In this document: positions 9,847-21,734 of the stretch, in pieces
How the letters are laid out: each line of letters starts with the position of its first letter
Position numbering within the stretch: the stretch's first letter is position 1
From: Bombardia bombarda
Taxonomy: Eukaryota > Ascomycota > Sordariomycetes > Sordariales > Lasiosphaeriaceae
NCBI GenBank assembly: GCA_030512295.1
Contig: JAULSR010000001.1
Coordinates: 4,363,001 to 4,427,000 of the forward strand
Direction of reading: 5' to 3'
DNA length: 64,000 bases
The notes under the pieces: generated by a model
Databases searched by the model: none
Seen by the model: only the letters and a program-made list of their open reading frames with translations
What the model was told of the DNA's origin: nothing
Program-made: the position numbers and the translations under genes

Positions 9847-12800
9847 GATGTCAATCAAAATCTTGCGGCGCCTTCCTGCAGCCGGTGCGAGCGAAAGACG
9901 ACGAAAGAAACAAGGGAAGAAGCGGCGACTATGAGGTCACAAGAGCGCAAAAAAACATAAAAGATGCTGCTACGCTACGATGCAGCGCTTCTTCCGCCTC
10001 ACGGGCTGCTGGCTTCGAGGATCGTAAATACCTTACGTAGTTCCTCGCAAAATGTGCTGGGTTGGGTGGGTGTGTGGAAAGAAAGAAGGTCAAGACTGGG
10101 ACAGACGTCAGGTATGACGTGGGAAAAGAGATGGCGCAAGTTGAAATAAAAATAATGGGCCGCTTCCTGTTGCCCCCCCCCCCAGCGTCCACCCGCCTGC
10201 CGCCCTTCCAGGCTGGTTGGTGCTTCTCGGCGCTGCTGGCCTTCCATTTGCTGCTCGCCAATGCGAATGCCAATGGCCGATGGGGCCTATGGGTCCAATT
10301 CCAATGTCCATCCATGCCCATTTGCCAAAGAAAGCCGAGCATGCACGCAAAGGGACGGGACCGGGACCCACGCACCGAACCCGTATTGTTCACCTGGCTC
10401 GTCGAAACCAACCCTGACACCCAGCATTTCTTTCGATCTGGTGCCTTTTTCGCCTCGTCGTCCATGATGGAGGGTGGGAAGGGCCGTCTGATTTCTCCCT
10501 CTGATTTATAATTACAAAGCAGAGGGCAGCCTCTATCTCTTTTTGCCTGCTCAGTCCCTTTTTGCTGACCCTTTCCATTCACTCCTCCCTTCCTTCGCTC
10601 CTTCCCTTTCGTCCTTCCTGGCCTAGGACAGGCGGCGAATGGCAGGCACGCACCTGCCCACAAGAAAGTACCGTACCCTTAACCCATTAGTAATGTTCGA
10701 TTTGACTCGACTTGTTCCTTCCGCTTTCTGCCATATCTCTCAATGTTTCGTGGGGCACCGTCTACAAACAGGACTAGCGGCCACAACGTGTTTGTACATA
10801 AAATCTACTGAATGCTACCTGTCTGCAAGAAACAGTTGCCCAGTTGAGAAAAGGACAAAAGGCCTGGACACCTGCCAGTGCCAGATACCCACAGGCCTTG
10901 GTCAGTCCACTGCAGCAGCTCCAGAAGTCTACGGTGGTTATGGCTGGTGGTGCGTCAGCCGGGCGACCAAGTAGCAGCACTGTATTGTGCACGGTGCCAT
11001 TGTGTCTCGACTTCACGCGAGCAAAAGAGCACTTATTTCTTGGCTGCAGCAAAAGGGGGAGCACCGCTCGCAACACAACGGGTCTCCTGAATAGAACACC
11101 CCCAGCAACCCCTGCATGCTCGACTCGCCGGTCGGTCGCGCATCGTCAGTCAACGGCAGCGGCAGAAGCAGTGGCACAATGCTGGGAAAGGTAATGAAGC
11201 GCTGGGCAATAAAATGAATCCGACTGACCTTGGGAAGCCAGGTGAACTGCATACATACCGGCGGTGTGCAACAAACCCGGCACCGGTTATCTTTCGGTGT
11301 TGTTATTATCACTTACAGAATGGCAATACCAATGCTGTTGAACGAAACGGTTCGAGGAAATGGAGCCGCATCAGACACACACACGGACGCAGTCCTTTCT
11401 TTGGCATATGGTTGGTACCCCTACTCTAGCTACTCCATACTCACGAGCCTCTCCTAGCATTTTAATCTTCGGGGATATTCTCCGTCAGGTGCGAAAAGCC
11501 TCTCTTGTTCTCGACCACATGTATTGCATCTTTTTCTTGTTCTTAACTTTAGTCGTACCGCGTCTTGAGCGCCCAGCCCGCCTCGCTTTCAAGCCGTTCC
11601 GGACAATTGGACCTTCCTTTTGCCAAACGAACTGCAACAACTCGCCGTCTTTGCCGTCAAATGCGCCTGGGAGAGCGGTCCAGACCACGGCGACCGCCCA
11701 GGATGGCAGAACTGGCTGTGGCCGATCTCACCGCTGTGGGCCACTGACTGAACGAGGACGGAATAAATCCAGGGGTGGGGTTCTCGTGGCAAAATGGGCC
11801 AAGTGGCTACTTTGCCGTCGAATCAGCGCGTTCATCGCGCTTCCTAACCCCTCCCCTTGTTCCATGCAGCCATGGGGGGAGGCTGCTCGGTACGTTGCGA
11901 CAAGAATATTGCGTCAGGCACTAGGCTCGCTCGCCGCGCACTTTCAACTGATCCTCCCACCTCGATTATTGCTGAGCGGGTCCCAACAAACAATACCCAT
12001 ACCTGACCATTTTTTCTACCCCTTCCATCTCTTTTTCTTCTGATCCTGTTTGAAAAAAAATTGTCTTGAACGAGCAGTGGCCCATTTTTTGTCTCCTGAT
12101 GTTCGTTTCTGTCACGCGCAAAGCTGTGCTCAGGTACTGGCCATGTCTGCGCCGGTGACTTCGATCGCCAGATCAGTTTTCTTTGGAGCGAGATCGATGA
12201 TTATTCCCGTTCCGGGCCATGGTCATTGTGAGATTTGGGGCGGCGCGCAGGGGTGGTGGCGCTGTTTTTGTCCGACCTTTATTAACACCGATGACGTAAC
12301 CGTGAGCGGTGGATGGTTTGGGTGATGGAATGATGTCTCAAGCGTCATGTAAGTAGGTACCTGCCGCCCCGTTCGCACTGTACAGGGCACAGACATGTTC
12401 CCCAGAATTACTAGGCACATCCACGCTCTGTCTCCTGAGCGAGCGGCCTAGCGAGCGCCTCCAAATGTCCGCCTCACCCCCCTTCCCCCCAAAGAATCTT
12501 CCGTCTTCCGAGATTTTCAGACAGGCGTGTTGATAATCGAACGAGACTGTTTTTTTTTTTCGATACCGGGATACACGCGCGCGATTGTTCGTTGCACTGA
12601 TTAAATTTTTCACGTTAGGGATGTTATATGTGGGAAAAGCGTGAATCCCTCGCCGCACACTCACAGACACGGGCACCGATGACACCATCTTTTTTTCCCT
12701 CCTCCTTACTTCCTTTCATTCCGTGCGACGGCTTGTCATCCTCTCGACCCCTATGACGCACTTGTGTATTGCAATTGGGCGCACACAAGGCGCCACCTGG

Positions 12801-14949
12801 CCCGCACCTGTGGTCTCCACTTCTGCGACCATTTTACACGGTGCCAAGCAAGGCATCCGTTGCGCACGCACACGCTCTAGCTGCTGTCGACCATTATCGT
12901 TCTGCTAAGATAGCCATCGCCCTAAAGAGGGGCTACCCGCAACTAAACGTTAGCTGCACTAACAGTACTCTGTGGCTGTCGCGCAACAGCCAGACAGCGA
13001 TGAACCTGACACCCTTTGGATTTTTTTAAACGCGACCGAACCTAGAGGAAATAAAGGAAATTACAAAAAGTTCTAGTTGCATGCACCCCAGGATTGTTTG
13101 CAAGCGAGCGAGCGAGCTACATCACGACGATTTTTTAATTGATTTTGTAGTCAACACCACTTCGCTGAAAGTCGAGGTCGATCGATCACTGTGCACGTGT
13201 CAACGGAGAAAATGTCCATTTTCAATTTGCACATACTATCCTTCTTTGAACCCCAACACGGGTATTGAGGTGGTCAGTGCTGGGGAGCTTATTAAACAGC
13301 CACAACCAGTGCACTAGCTTTGGTTCGTCAGGATAGTGGTTCGAGGGTGGTGTAGCTGGCTGATGGAGGGGGGAACTGGCGAGTGTGGGCTTGTAAGCAT
13401 CCATCTGCTTTGGCATCAATCAACCCCCCTCCTCCTTTGTCTTTCTCCAATTGAATTCATCTGTTCGCTTGCTGGGTATGTTTGGGGCGTCTTGACTGTG
13501 GGGATTTTGGGTTGGAGCTCTCGACCGACTCCCCGATGAGAGGAAGCAAGCAAGCAAGCAGCAGCATGCGTGGGGCACCGCTCGCAATGGAAGGTGCAGA
13601 CGAGACGGACGGCTACGTACCTCCCAAAGAGGCGCGAAGCTGTGTTCGACTGTTACCCAGTATTCGCGAACCAGAAGCTTTTCCGTGATTATTAACGTGA
13701 TTATCTGGTTATCATAGGCACCACCTTCAAGCTGCGCTGGGAGCACACCAGCCCATAATCAGCCATTTTTACATGCAAACACATATGAGCCCATGGAGAA
13801 CAGAATGGAAGTTATATCTCCTGCACATTAGCAGCGGACGATGATGTCGTCGTACGAGCAAACCCCCCCACCTTCCCCCGGTTTACTATGAATGGGGAAA
13901 GTCCTAGGGTGCTTGGCATCTTGGCAAATCTAGTATCCGTTCCTCCCATCCCGCGCTCACGTCAGACCAAAGAAGAAGCAAGCTCACCTATTTCAGCGCT
14001 TTGCAACTCTAATCGAGACTGACTTTGTAAGTGCAATCGGATAGATGCTTGAAGCTCGTGCCAGGCCACGCTTGCATACACGTCTAGAGCTACACAGGGA
14101 AGTGGAATGGCAGTTCAGACAAGTTTTCATGATTATCTCGATGAGATTCACCTTGGTATGTATTTAGGTATCTTGCCTCAGTTTCTGGTATGAGCATCCA
14201 TTCAAGATATGGAATGGGTACAGCTTCCAGATCTCACACGCGCCTTCTCTCTACTTCTCTATTTTCGTTACGCGACAACTGGCTCGTGTCTTTCTTTCCA
14301 TAAAATCTTCTACCCTTCTCGCTCTACGTTTGTGGAGCTGCAGTAATCGACATTGCCGGGTAGCAGCAGACATGCAAGCCTTTAACAGACAGAAAGGTCT
14401 TGCGTATTTGTGCCATTGAACGGTAACCAAGCTCCTGAAATATGCATAGTCGTCATCTTTATAAGCCTCGGGCCAGTTTTGACAAAAGCCAGCGACAAAT
14501 GACGGTGACGGGTGCCGAGACAAGAGACAGACGGGAGAGACATTTGATTTCAGGCGAAGACAGCGGCAGTTGGCAGCGGCGCATCAAGCAGAGCCGCCGA
14601 CGTAAACATGTCTGTATATGATGCGACGTATGGTATGTATGTGCAAGGCCCGATCCGAGGATAAGTGGAAGCTGACATTGTCACTCACCCATGGAAGTTC
14701 AGCCTGTATACCAAGGAATTGCCAACCTTAGCTGCGGGTACCTTAGTTCACCAACAACTTGCTGCTGACTACATTTACCGCCGTGATGGCTGGCTTGACA
14801 GTCTATGATGATACAGAAGCCCCACCATGAAGCAAGTCAGCGCCGATGATGGATGGCTGGCCACATGGCAAGGGATATTCTTCTACCGTCAAGTGAAAGA
14901 ACCAGAACTAGGAAGAAAAGACCAAACCAGTAAACACTACTACCTCAAC
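9847..14949. other. 5.1-kb intergenic region upstream of ATF1
   Basis: No coding region could be supported in these 5.1 kb. The part next to ATF1 (9847 to about 10660) is rich in short runs of C and T on the minus strand and may be a long 5' leader with upstream ORFs. The rest holds only chance ORFs without recognisable motifs, including 11360-12043 (+). A T run lies at about 12550-12560, and a short GCAA repeat near 13548-13560. It could contain an untranslated RNA or extended regulatory DNA, but the sequence alone does not show it. Confidence 0.35.
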
Positions 14950-16046
14950 TCAAAGATTGGCCCCACCAGCACCAGCAGCATGGAACCGGAACCCATGCCT
15001 CGGCGCATGAAGGCGCACGCCCGCCCCCGTCTCGATCACCACCTCCCCACTCCCGAGGCTCACCAGCTTTCCAACATCCTTGTGCGACGAGCCCGAGTCA
15101 GTCGGCCACAGCTCGACCACCTGGCCCTTCCTCAGCCCGTGGGACTGCACGATCGGCTCGCTGGCGTCCACTCCTCCCCCCCCAGCCTCGTGAAAGGCCG
15201 ACTGCGTGATGGTGGCGTGCGCCTCCTCCCCCGTCACAACCTTTGGCTTCTCCCCACGGCTCTTAGCCGCAGCCGAGACCGTCGCCTGGAAGCGCGCGAT
15301 CCAGGCAAAGACGAGGGGGAACTGCTTTGCCGACACCTGATCCGCCGGCAGCGCGCCCGGCAGGATGCTCAGCCAGTGCAGCGGCCACACGGCCTCGATG
15401 TCCGCCAGACTGGGCTGGCTCGTCTTGAGGAGCCAGTCGCGCCCGTCGGCGAGCAGCGTGGTCTCGAGCAGCGCGGCGACGGCTTTGATCTCGGCGAGCG
15501 CCTCGGGCCGCAGCGCCGCGGCGAGCTCCTTGGTCATCCTCACGCCGTTTCTGTAGTCCGCCCGGTCCTTTTGGAAGGCTGGGTCCCGGACGGCGGGCAG
15601 GTCGGTGGGGAGCAGCAGAGCGGCGCTGGTGAAGATGCCGCCGTCGATCACCTTGGCCTCGAGGAGGCGTTCGAGGGCTTTTTGCTCGGTGCCGGGGGCG
15701 GCGCCGAGGATGGGAAGGTTAGGGTAGATGGCCTCGAGCTTTTGCAGGATCAGGCGCGTGTCGAGGTAGACGTCGCGGCCGATGGAGAGGAGCGGGATGC
15801 GGCGGTATTTGATGCCGAGGCGGGTGAGGTCGGGGCGGGGCATCACCATGGGTTGGATCTGTCGTTGAGACTTAGTTTGTTTACTTGACCAGGTAGTCAA
15901 GGTGAGTCTGTAGATTGGTGGCTTACGCATTGGACATATGGGATGCCGCGGAGTTGCATGTACCAGACCAGCCGTTTTGCGTATGGTGAGGCTGGGTAGT
16001 GGTATAGCACGATAGGAGGCGGTTGGGTCGCTGATGAGTCTGACAT
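14950..16046 (-). CDS. glutathione S-transferase-like (thioredoxin-fold) protein
   Basis: Exons 16046-15927 and 15858-14950 (68-bp intron, GTAAGC...GACAG) join in phase for 342 aa. Residues ~12-75 resemble a GST N-terminal thioredoxin domain: IVLYHYPASPYAKRLVWYMQ, LRGIPYVQ, then KYRRIPLLSIGRDVYLDTRLIL, with the cis-Pro of RRIPLL and the typical strand-helix order. From ~90 to 230 a helical GST C-terminal-like domain follows (DWLLKTSQPSLADIEAVWPL). After that comes an extra ~90-residue tail rich in Gly and Val (ELWPTDSGSSHKDVGKLVSL), longer than classical GSTs of 210-250 aa. The N-terminal Ser/Tyr residues could activate glutathione, but the active residue is not certain. Fungal proteins with this layout are generally uncharacterised, so no substrate can be assigned. 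The start is the first ATG and fits the domain edge. Confidence 0.82.
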
Positions 16047-16955
16047 GATGACGGGTGTAGAGGGTATGAAGTGCTACTAAATAAGGTGAGTATGTCTAGT
16101 TTGTTTGTTTGTTGATTTACCAAAAGCTATTGATTGTTCTGGTCAGTCTTGGTAGCAAGGGGCTCGACTTAATATAAAACAATAAGCTTGACCGCTCAAG
16201 CGATCGGTACGGAGATATCGTCGTGACCGGGCCTCACCGTCAGGAGTGAGGGGGGAGGTTGCCTCGGCTCCCGGCAGCCATGGGGCGGGGTTTCCGGATT
16301 GGGCTGAGAAGGGCCACGCGATAGGTACGACGGGGGTCCGGGGGGTCAGGATCGAACACAGGATCGAACACCACCTTGAGCTCGCCTAGATTTCCTAGCG
16401 GTAGTCGATCAGTCAAGACAAAAGCCAATTGGAATGGATAAAAAGGCTTAGCTCAACGGTTGTTGATGGACCTCATGCCATGTTATCGTTATGTCATGGC
16501 AGTGGAGACGGCGCCCCTATTTACTCTTTTTAAGTATTGCATCTCCACGCCCAGACTGTCATAGATGGAACTAAAAACTAGACCAACGAGCTGTATATTT
16601 TTTTATGTCACCCGTCATAGAACGTTGGGATAAACACAAGAAATCAATTATCATTTTCAGTCTTCCTACTTCTTTTCAATTTTCAACTTTCTTGTCGGAT
16701 GTGCTAAATCCTATTACAGCATTACCCAATTATTCCCCTTCAACCGAAAGTAAAACGTCTGTCTCTCTCTCTCACCCACCACCTTTTCTCTTTTCTCGTT
16801 TTTCTTTGAATATTTTCTTTTCTTCCACCACTGAGACGAACACACCTCAGCTACCTACTCAGAATTAAACCTCCATTAAACCCTCCGACTGAAAGAAAGA
16901 AATCCACCAAAACTCTGTTTACCATTCTCATCCCCATAGCAACTCAGGACTCCCC
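16047..16955. other. intergenic: GST-like upstream and wall-protein 3' region
   Basis: These 0.9 kb lie between two minus-strand genes. The stretch 16500-16870 is AT-rich with C/T runs on the plus strand. The short plus-strand ORF at 16605-16868 has a composition like transcribed flanks and no domain. No gene is supported. Confidence 0.4.
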
Positions 16956-17963
16956 TTAAAGCAGCACAACAGCAAACACACCCACAACCGCCAGAGCCCC
17001 AACAGCCTTATTGGACGCCGCCCCAGCAGTGACAACAGGAGGCGGGGCGACCGTCGTAGCAGGCGGCGGAACAACCGGAGCAACCGTCGTAGCCGGGGGA
17101 GGCGGGACGACCGTAACTGGGGGAGGTGGTGGCGGAGGAGGAGGCACCACCGTGACAGGCGGGGGTGGAGGAGGAGGAGGCGGCACCACCGTGACCGGGG
17201 GAGGTGGCGGCGGTGGGGGAGGGATCACAGTAACCGGAGGAGGCGGCGGGGGCGGGGGAGGAATAACCGTGATAGGCGGTGGGATGATGGTGATGGGAAC
17301 AGTAGAGGGCACGACAGTAGTATGAGTGACGGGGGGCTTGTGGGGATACGAAGTGATCCAGGTCTTTGTGTGGTAGTAGGTCGAGTGGGTGTAGATGGGA
17401 GGAGGGTGTGTGGTGTAGGTGTAGGTCGGGTGGACCTTGGTAGTGTAGGTCGGGTGGACCTTGGTGGTGTAGGTGATGTACGAGTGCGTGTACGACGACT
17501 TGGAGTGCGGCGGGTAGGTAGGGTGCACGTGGGACGTCACGGTGGCGGTCGAGATTGGCGTGACGGTCTTGGTGGTGGTGGGTTTGGCACTGGACGTGGA
17601 CGACTTGTAGGTGGTCTTGGTCTTGGTCTTGGTCTTCGTCTTGGTTGTGGCCTCAGTCGTGGCGGTCGTGGAGGTTGTCGTGGTTGGAGCAGCCGTGGAC
17701 GTCTCCGAGCTTGAGTCCACGGTCTTGGTCTTGGTCTTGGTCTTAGTCTTGGTGGTTGACGGGAGGACGGTGGCGGTGTCCGTCTTGGAGTGCGTCGTGG
17801 TGTCCGTCTTGGTAGTCGTTGGGACAACGGTAGACGTGGCAGTGGTGGTTGGAGCAACCGTGCCCGTGTCGGTATTGGAGGTCGACTTAGAACTTCCCGT
17901 CGTCGACTCTGCGGCTATGGCCGCCGAAGCAGCCAAGCAGACGAGGAGGGCAATGCTCTTCAT
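16956..17963 (-). CDS. Thr/Pro/His/Tyr-rich secreted protein, probable GPI-anchored wall protein
   Basis: A single exon encodes 335 aa. Residues 1-18 (MKSIALLVCLAASAAIAA) form a clear signal peptide. A Ser/Thr-rich region follows with two runs of alternating Thr-Lys (about nine and ten residues). A block of about 75 residues dense in His, Tyr, Pro and Thr contains repeated VHPTY and YTT units. Next come four near-identical polyproline repeats, each nine Pro plus VTV(I/V) and two more Pro-rich copies of ATTVAP. The C-terminal ~20 residues (AVGALAVVGVFAVVLL) are hydrophobic after a small-residue stretch (GAASN), as in a GPI-attachment signal. The protein should be heavily O-mannosylated and sit at the plasma membrane or in the wall. 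No catalytic domain is visible and I do not recognise a named family. Extended repeats explain the long antisense open frames. Confidence 0.85.
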   Translation of the reverse strand: MKSIALLVCLAASAAIAAESTTGSSKSTSNTDTGTVAPTTTATSTVVPTTTKTDTTTHSKTDTATVLPSTTKTKTKTKTKTVDSSSETSTAAPTTTTSTTATTEATTKTKTKTKTKTTYKSSTSSAKPTTTKTVTPISTATVTSHVHPTYPPHSKSSYTHSYITYTTKVHPTYTTKVHPTYTYTTHPPPIYTHSTYYHTKTWITSYPHKPPVTHTTVVPSTVPITIIPPPITVIPPPPPPPPPVTVIPPPPPPPPPVTVVPPPPPPPPPVTVVPPPPPPPPPVTVVPPPPATTVAPVVPPPATTVAPPPVVTAGAASNKAVGALAVVGVFAVVLL

Positions 17964-20040
17964 CGTGCCTGTTTGGAGAGACTATGGCCAGTGCTTGTCC
18001 CTAACAGTATTATATGATTCGATCTCTTTTTCTTGTTGGAAGATGAACGAAAAACAACAGCAACAAAACGAGTGAGTTGACTGAGCGAGCGACAGAAGTC
18101 TTGAGAGACGACAAGAAAAGAAGAAAAAAGTCGAAAGAGTAGATGAACGGCAGTTGTCGACCCCTTTTAAACCTGGACAGATGTCTGACACCTACTGCAT
18201 TAGGTTATGTTTTTCATCACAGCATCCTATGAAGACGGAAGCTGGTCCGCGAGCGTAAACGAAGCTATGATTCAAGAACAAAGCCCTGCATTGGATCCGG
18301 TGGTGAGGAATTTTCATCTTCCTTCGTATTCAGCAGGAGTTGTGAGGGGGCGTTATTCTTAGGAGACAGCGACGGCGTCCTATTGCGGTGACAGCAAGCC
18401 CACACCCAAGCCATAACCCCTCTCGACTAACCGCTTGCATAACAGCCATGGAGTGAGCCGAGTAGAGGATGAGGTAACAACAAGTCGTGTTGGGGCAAGC
18501 AGTAACCTGTTTTGTTGATATGGGGCTTCTCTCAAAGAAAGTGACCGCGAGGCAGATCTTTTCTGTTCATTTCTTTATTCCCTCTCCACCTGGTCGCGAC
18601 ATCTGAAGTGATGGCATTCCCGAGGAAAAGTTTGCACTTCGTATCGAGCATAACGGGCGTCATCTTTTCCTGTTTTCGTCGTCGTGGGTCCTGACCCTTG
18701 AAGGTATACTCCGTCTATCATCTCGCTCGCAACCAAACTCACAATCCTGAGTGAAGATTCCTCTGCTCAAACTTGCCTCTCCAGGAGGAAGGAAATGAAT
18801 ACTTGCCTGCGTTTGCCGGATAAGTCTCAGGTTGGCGAAGCTCATCGAACTATACTGGGACGAGCTTTCATTGTTTGTTCGACGGCACTATTACGGCCCG
18901 AAACGAACCACGATCGTGGGAAGAGCTTTGCCGAGATAGTCGGAGCATAAGGCTCAACGCAGAAAATATCATGACAGCAAGCCTGTTTCCTTCACTCGAA
19001 GTAGATGACCTTGGTATAGCACAGGATAAGCTCTCATCGTTATGATCTAGCGAGAATCTGACTGGAGTACCGTGTACCTGAGTTCTGTTTGATGAAAACA
19101 TCAATATCCATAGCTCCGACAAACAAAGAATTCGCCCTACCATTTTTAGGAAACAACTCGCCGACATCTCCTACCTCCATAAGCGATAGGCTGCAAGCAT
19201 AACCAGTACATATTACCCCCTCAAAAAGTTTCGGCCAAATGTTATTGCCGTATTGTAACGTTGTGTCGATGACAACAATACCGTCTAAGAGAAAAAGCTC
19301 GTCACTTTTCCTGCCGTGGGCTTCAACCCGTCCCGATTTGGTCAAAATGTCTCACCTCAACACCATACACACCCAACCAAGCACATCAGTACCCATAACC
19401 AAGAACACCCGACGCTTTCCGCCTCACAACCCTGAGTTATTAAAGATCGGTGACATACTGCCAAATTGTTTATAACACAAGATCACCATGCTCTGTAACT
19501 CACATCGAAATCAGTCACAACCTTTCACTTGTCGCAAGTAATATTCTTCAATTACGCCACACCCACCTACATACAGCATTCCATCAACGAGCTCATAAGC
19601 TCCAAAGCTCCCAAAACTCCCGGGGCACGTCCCGAATACCTGGGTGGGGACGGGATCCTTTCTTTGTCTCTCACCAGCGCCACTGATGTTAGGTCAACGA
19701 TAATAACTCGGCTTCGACTTGGCTGCTGTCTCGTGCGCTAGCACCACTTCTGTGAACGTAAAGGCACATTTGACATGAACAAAGACGTACACACCCACCG
19801 AAAGAAGTAACCGGCTCGCTCGCTCGCAACAGCCCACCTCCAAGCTCACTCGGCGTACTCCGTCTGATGAGCCGTCTTAGGCCGTCGTCACAGCCGCTTC
19901 CTCAATGTCCAAAACGCTAAGCGGTCTGTGCACCGTATGAACGGGTTCAGAAAGTTAGCCAAGTTCAGTGTCCTGTAAGCCCTCATCAGGAACAAAGGAA
20001 ATAACCCGTTCCCATTCCACTGAAATGGATACAGGAAAAT
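17964..20040. other. 2.1-kb intergenic region between the wall protein and agmatinase
   Basis: Both flanking genes are on the minus strand, so the left part should hold the wall-protein promoter and the right part the agmatinase 3' region. Minus-strand frames at 18868-19167 and 19040-19345 overlap and have slightly protein-like composition, but lack recognisable motifs or convincing splice joins. I did not call them genes. Confidence 0.35.
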
Positions 20041-21734
20041 TTAAACTTGCCCTTTCTTGACCATGATGCTCATAATTTCGTACAGGGCGTCGGCAGCCGC
20101 CATGGTGGTGAGCTCGGCGTTGGTGTCATAGGCGGGCTATTGTGTCTTGGTTAGCAAAAGGAGAAAATAAAGAGGCTACACACAATAGACAAACAACGGA
20201 AACAGCAAAAGGGAATGGAAAAAACATACAGCAACCTCAACAATATCTGCTGCAATGATATTGACGCCCTCGAGCCCTCTCAGAATCGTCCTCAATTCCC
20301 TTGTCGACCATCCTCCCGTCTCAGGGGTACCTGTTGCTGGGGCAACTATAGAAACCAGTCCAAGTCCGAGTCAGCGTATTATACCTGGGGGTAGAGTTCA
20401 AAGTCACCACCTACAAGCCGGGTCTAACGTATCAATGTCCAGCGACAGATACACCGGGTTCTTTGTGCCGACGCGATCGCGAATCTTCTTGATGATGCCA
20501 TCCGTGCCAATCTTGTCGATCGCGCGCGCCTCGACGATCTCGAACCCGCAGTATCCGTCATTTTCGTAGTCGCTCGGCCCGCTGAGCGTGGTGCGGATGC
20601 CCGCGTGGATGTTTGTGTCGTTGCGCAAGAGGCCCTCCTGCGACGCGTGGTAGAAGTAGGTGCCGTGGTTGACGCTTGCCACTTCGGACGGCGAGCCGCC
20701 AAATACCTTGGGGCGCCCTGGTTTTTGTAGTTAGTAATTGTAAAGCCATACATACCATAAACGTGCCGATGTATGCTGTCATCTAAACACCTACATGTAT
20801 CAAGATGACTGTCAAAGTGAATGACGGTCACGGGACCGTAGGCCCGGTTGATGGAGCGCAGCAGCGGCAGGGTTATTGTGTGGTCACCGCCGAGCGTTAT
20901 GACGCGAGGGAGCGTCTTGCCCAGCAGCGAGGGCCCCTTCTTGTCCGAATCCGTCGTCGGAGGCCTGGAGAGGATGCTGTAATGGCCCTCTTCGATCTGA
21001 TGGAGCGCAAAGGTATTGTCATATCTGTCTCGCTGATCAGTATGACAGTACTGACCGTGAGTGATGATGTTATTGCTGGATGCTAAAGCAAACATACGAA
21101 GTCACTGGTATATCACCACAGTCAATAACATTGGCCCAGCTATTGAATGGATTTGTGTCCAGCGGCACGTTATAGCCTCCACTGTAGTAGGAGTCAACAC
21201 GGGTTAGTCCGGTTGACGTTGACAGGTTAACCACAAGGACAGGGCATAGCCGTGTGGCTGGAAGCAGGCGGGCATACTAGAGGTTGAGGCGGCGGGACCC
21301 CTGACGGATGCCAGACGGTCCGAAGCGGGCGCCGGGTCGGTAGCTTGTACCCGTGTCAAAAGGGGCACCTCAAGTCGTATTGTTAGTCCAGGTTGGTTTT
21401 TCGACTGCTGCGCCCATCCGCTGGAGTGAGTTCGACAACCTACCAATGAAGGCTATATCATAGTTGATATCTTTGTGTGAAAGACACGGGCGGTAAGGGA
21501 GCCGTCCAAAGGTTGATATTCCCGAGAAGACCGAATCTGCCTACCCGGGTTGTCAATGTCAAGCACGTCTACTGCTTCACACGTTTGGAAGCTAACCTGA
21601 GTGCCTCCATCCCCTGGCAACGTGTTATACCACAGGGACTGGAGAGGGCCGGCCACGGGCTTCTGGTCATGGTGATCCCCGTGCGCTGAGGCAACTGCCA
21701 CAAGGCATAGGGCAAGTAGTGTTCGGGTCACCAT
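20041..21734 (-). CDS. secreted agmatinase / ureohydrolase-family enzyme
   Basis: The family hydrolyses agmatine (or a related guanidino compound) to putrescine plus urea using two Mn ions. Eight exons (21734-21597, 21540-21444, 21368-21278, 21181-21098, 21024-20795, 20717-20415, 20345-20230, 20136-20041) join in phase at all seven introns for 384 aa. Residues 1-17 (MVTRTLLALCLVAVASA) form a signal peptide, unlike cytosolic agmatinases. All metal ligands are visible: H185 in GGDHT, D208/H210/D212 in FDSHLD, and D307/D309 in SLDIDTLDPAF. The loop ATGTPETGG holds the conserved Glu. The motifs APFDTGTSYRPGARFGP and VNHGTYF are typical of agmatinase rather than arginase. The enzyme is likely exported or vacuolar. 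Intron 1 has an unusual GTTAGC donor. An ATG six codons upstream (21752) would give a longer N-terminus; 21734 is preferred because it opens the signal peptide. Confidence 0.92.

Noticed and set aside
9929..10663. 244-codon minus-strand frame upstream of ATF1
   Set aside because: It starts at a non-ATG codon, has low complexity and no motif, and lies in the probable ATF1 leader.
11360..12043. 227-codon plus-strand frame
   Set aside because: No signal peptide, domain or conserved-looking block, and a composition like noncoding flanks. RNA-seq would be decisive.
16340..16375. GGATCGAAC repeats resembling a tRNA B box on the minus strand
   Set aside because: One base short of the GGATTCGAACC consensus and no cloverleaf can be drawn around it.
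19040..19345. 101-codon minus-strand frame with protein-like composition
   Set aside because: No motif, no convincing start and no flanking exons; left uncalled.
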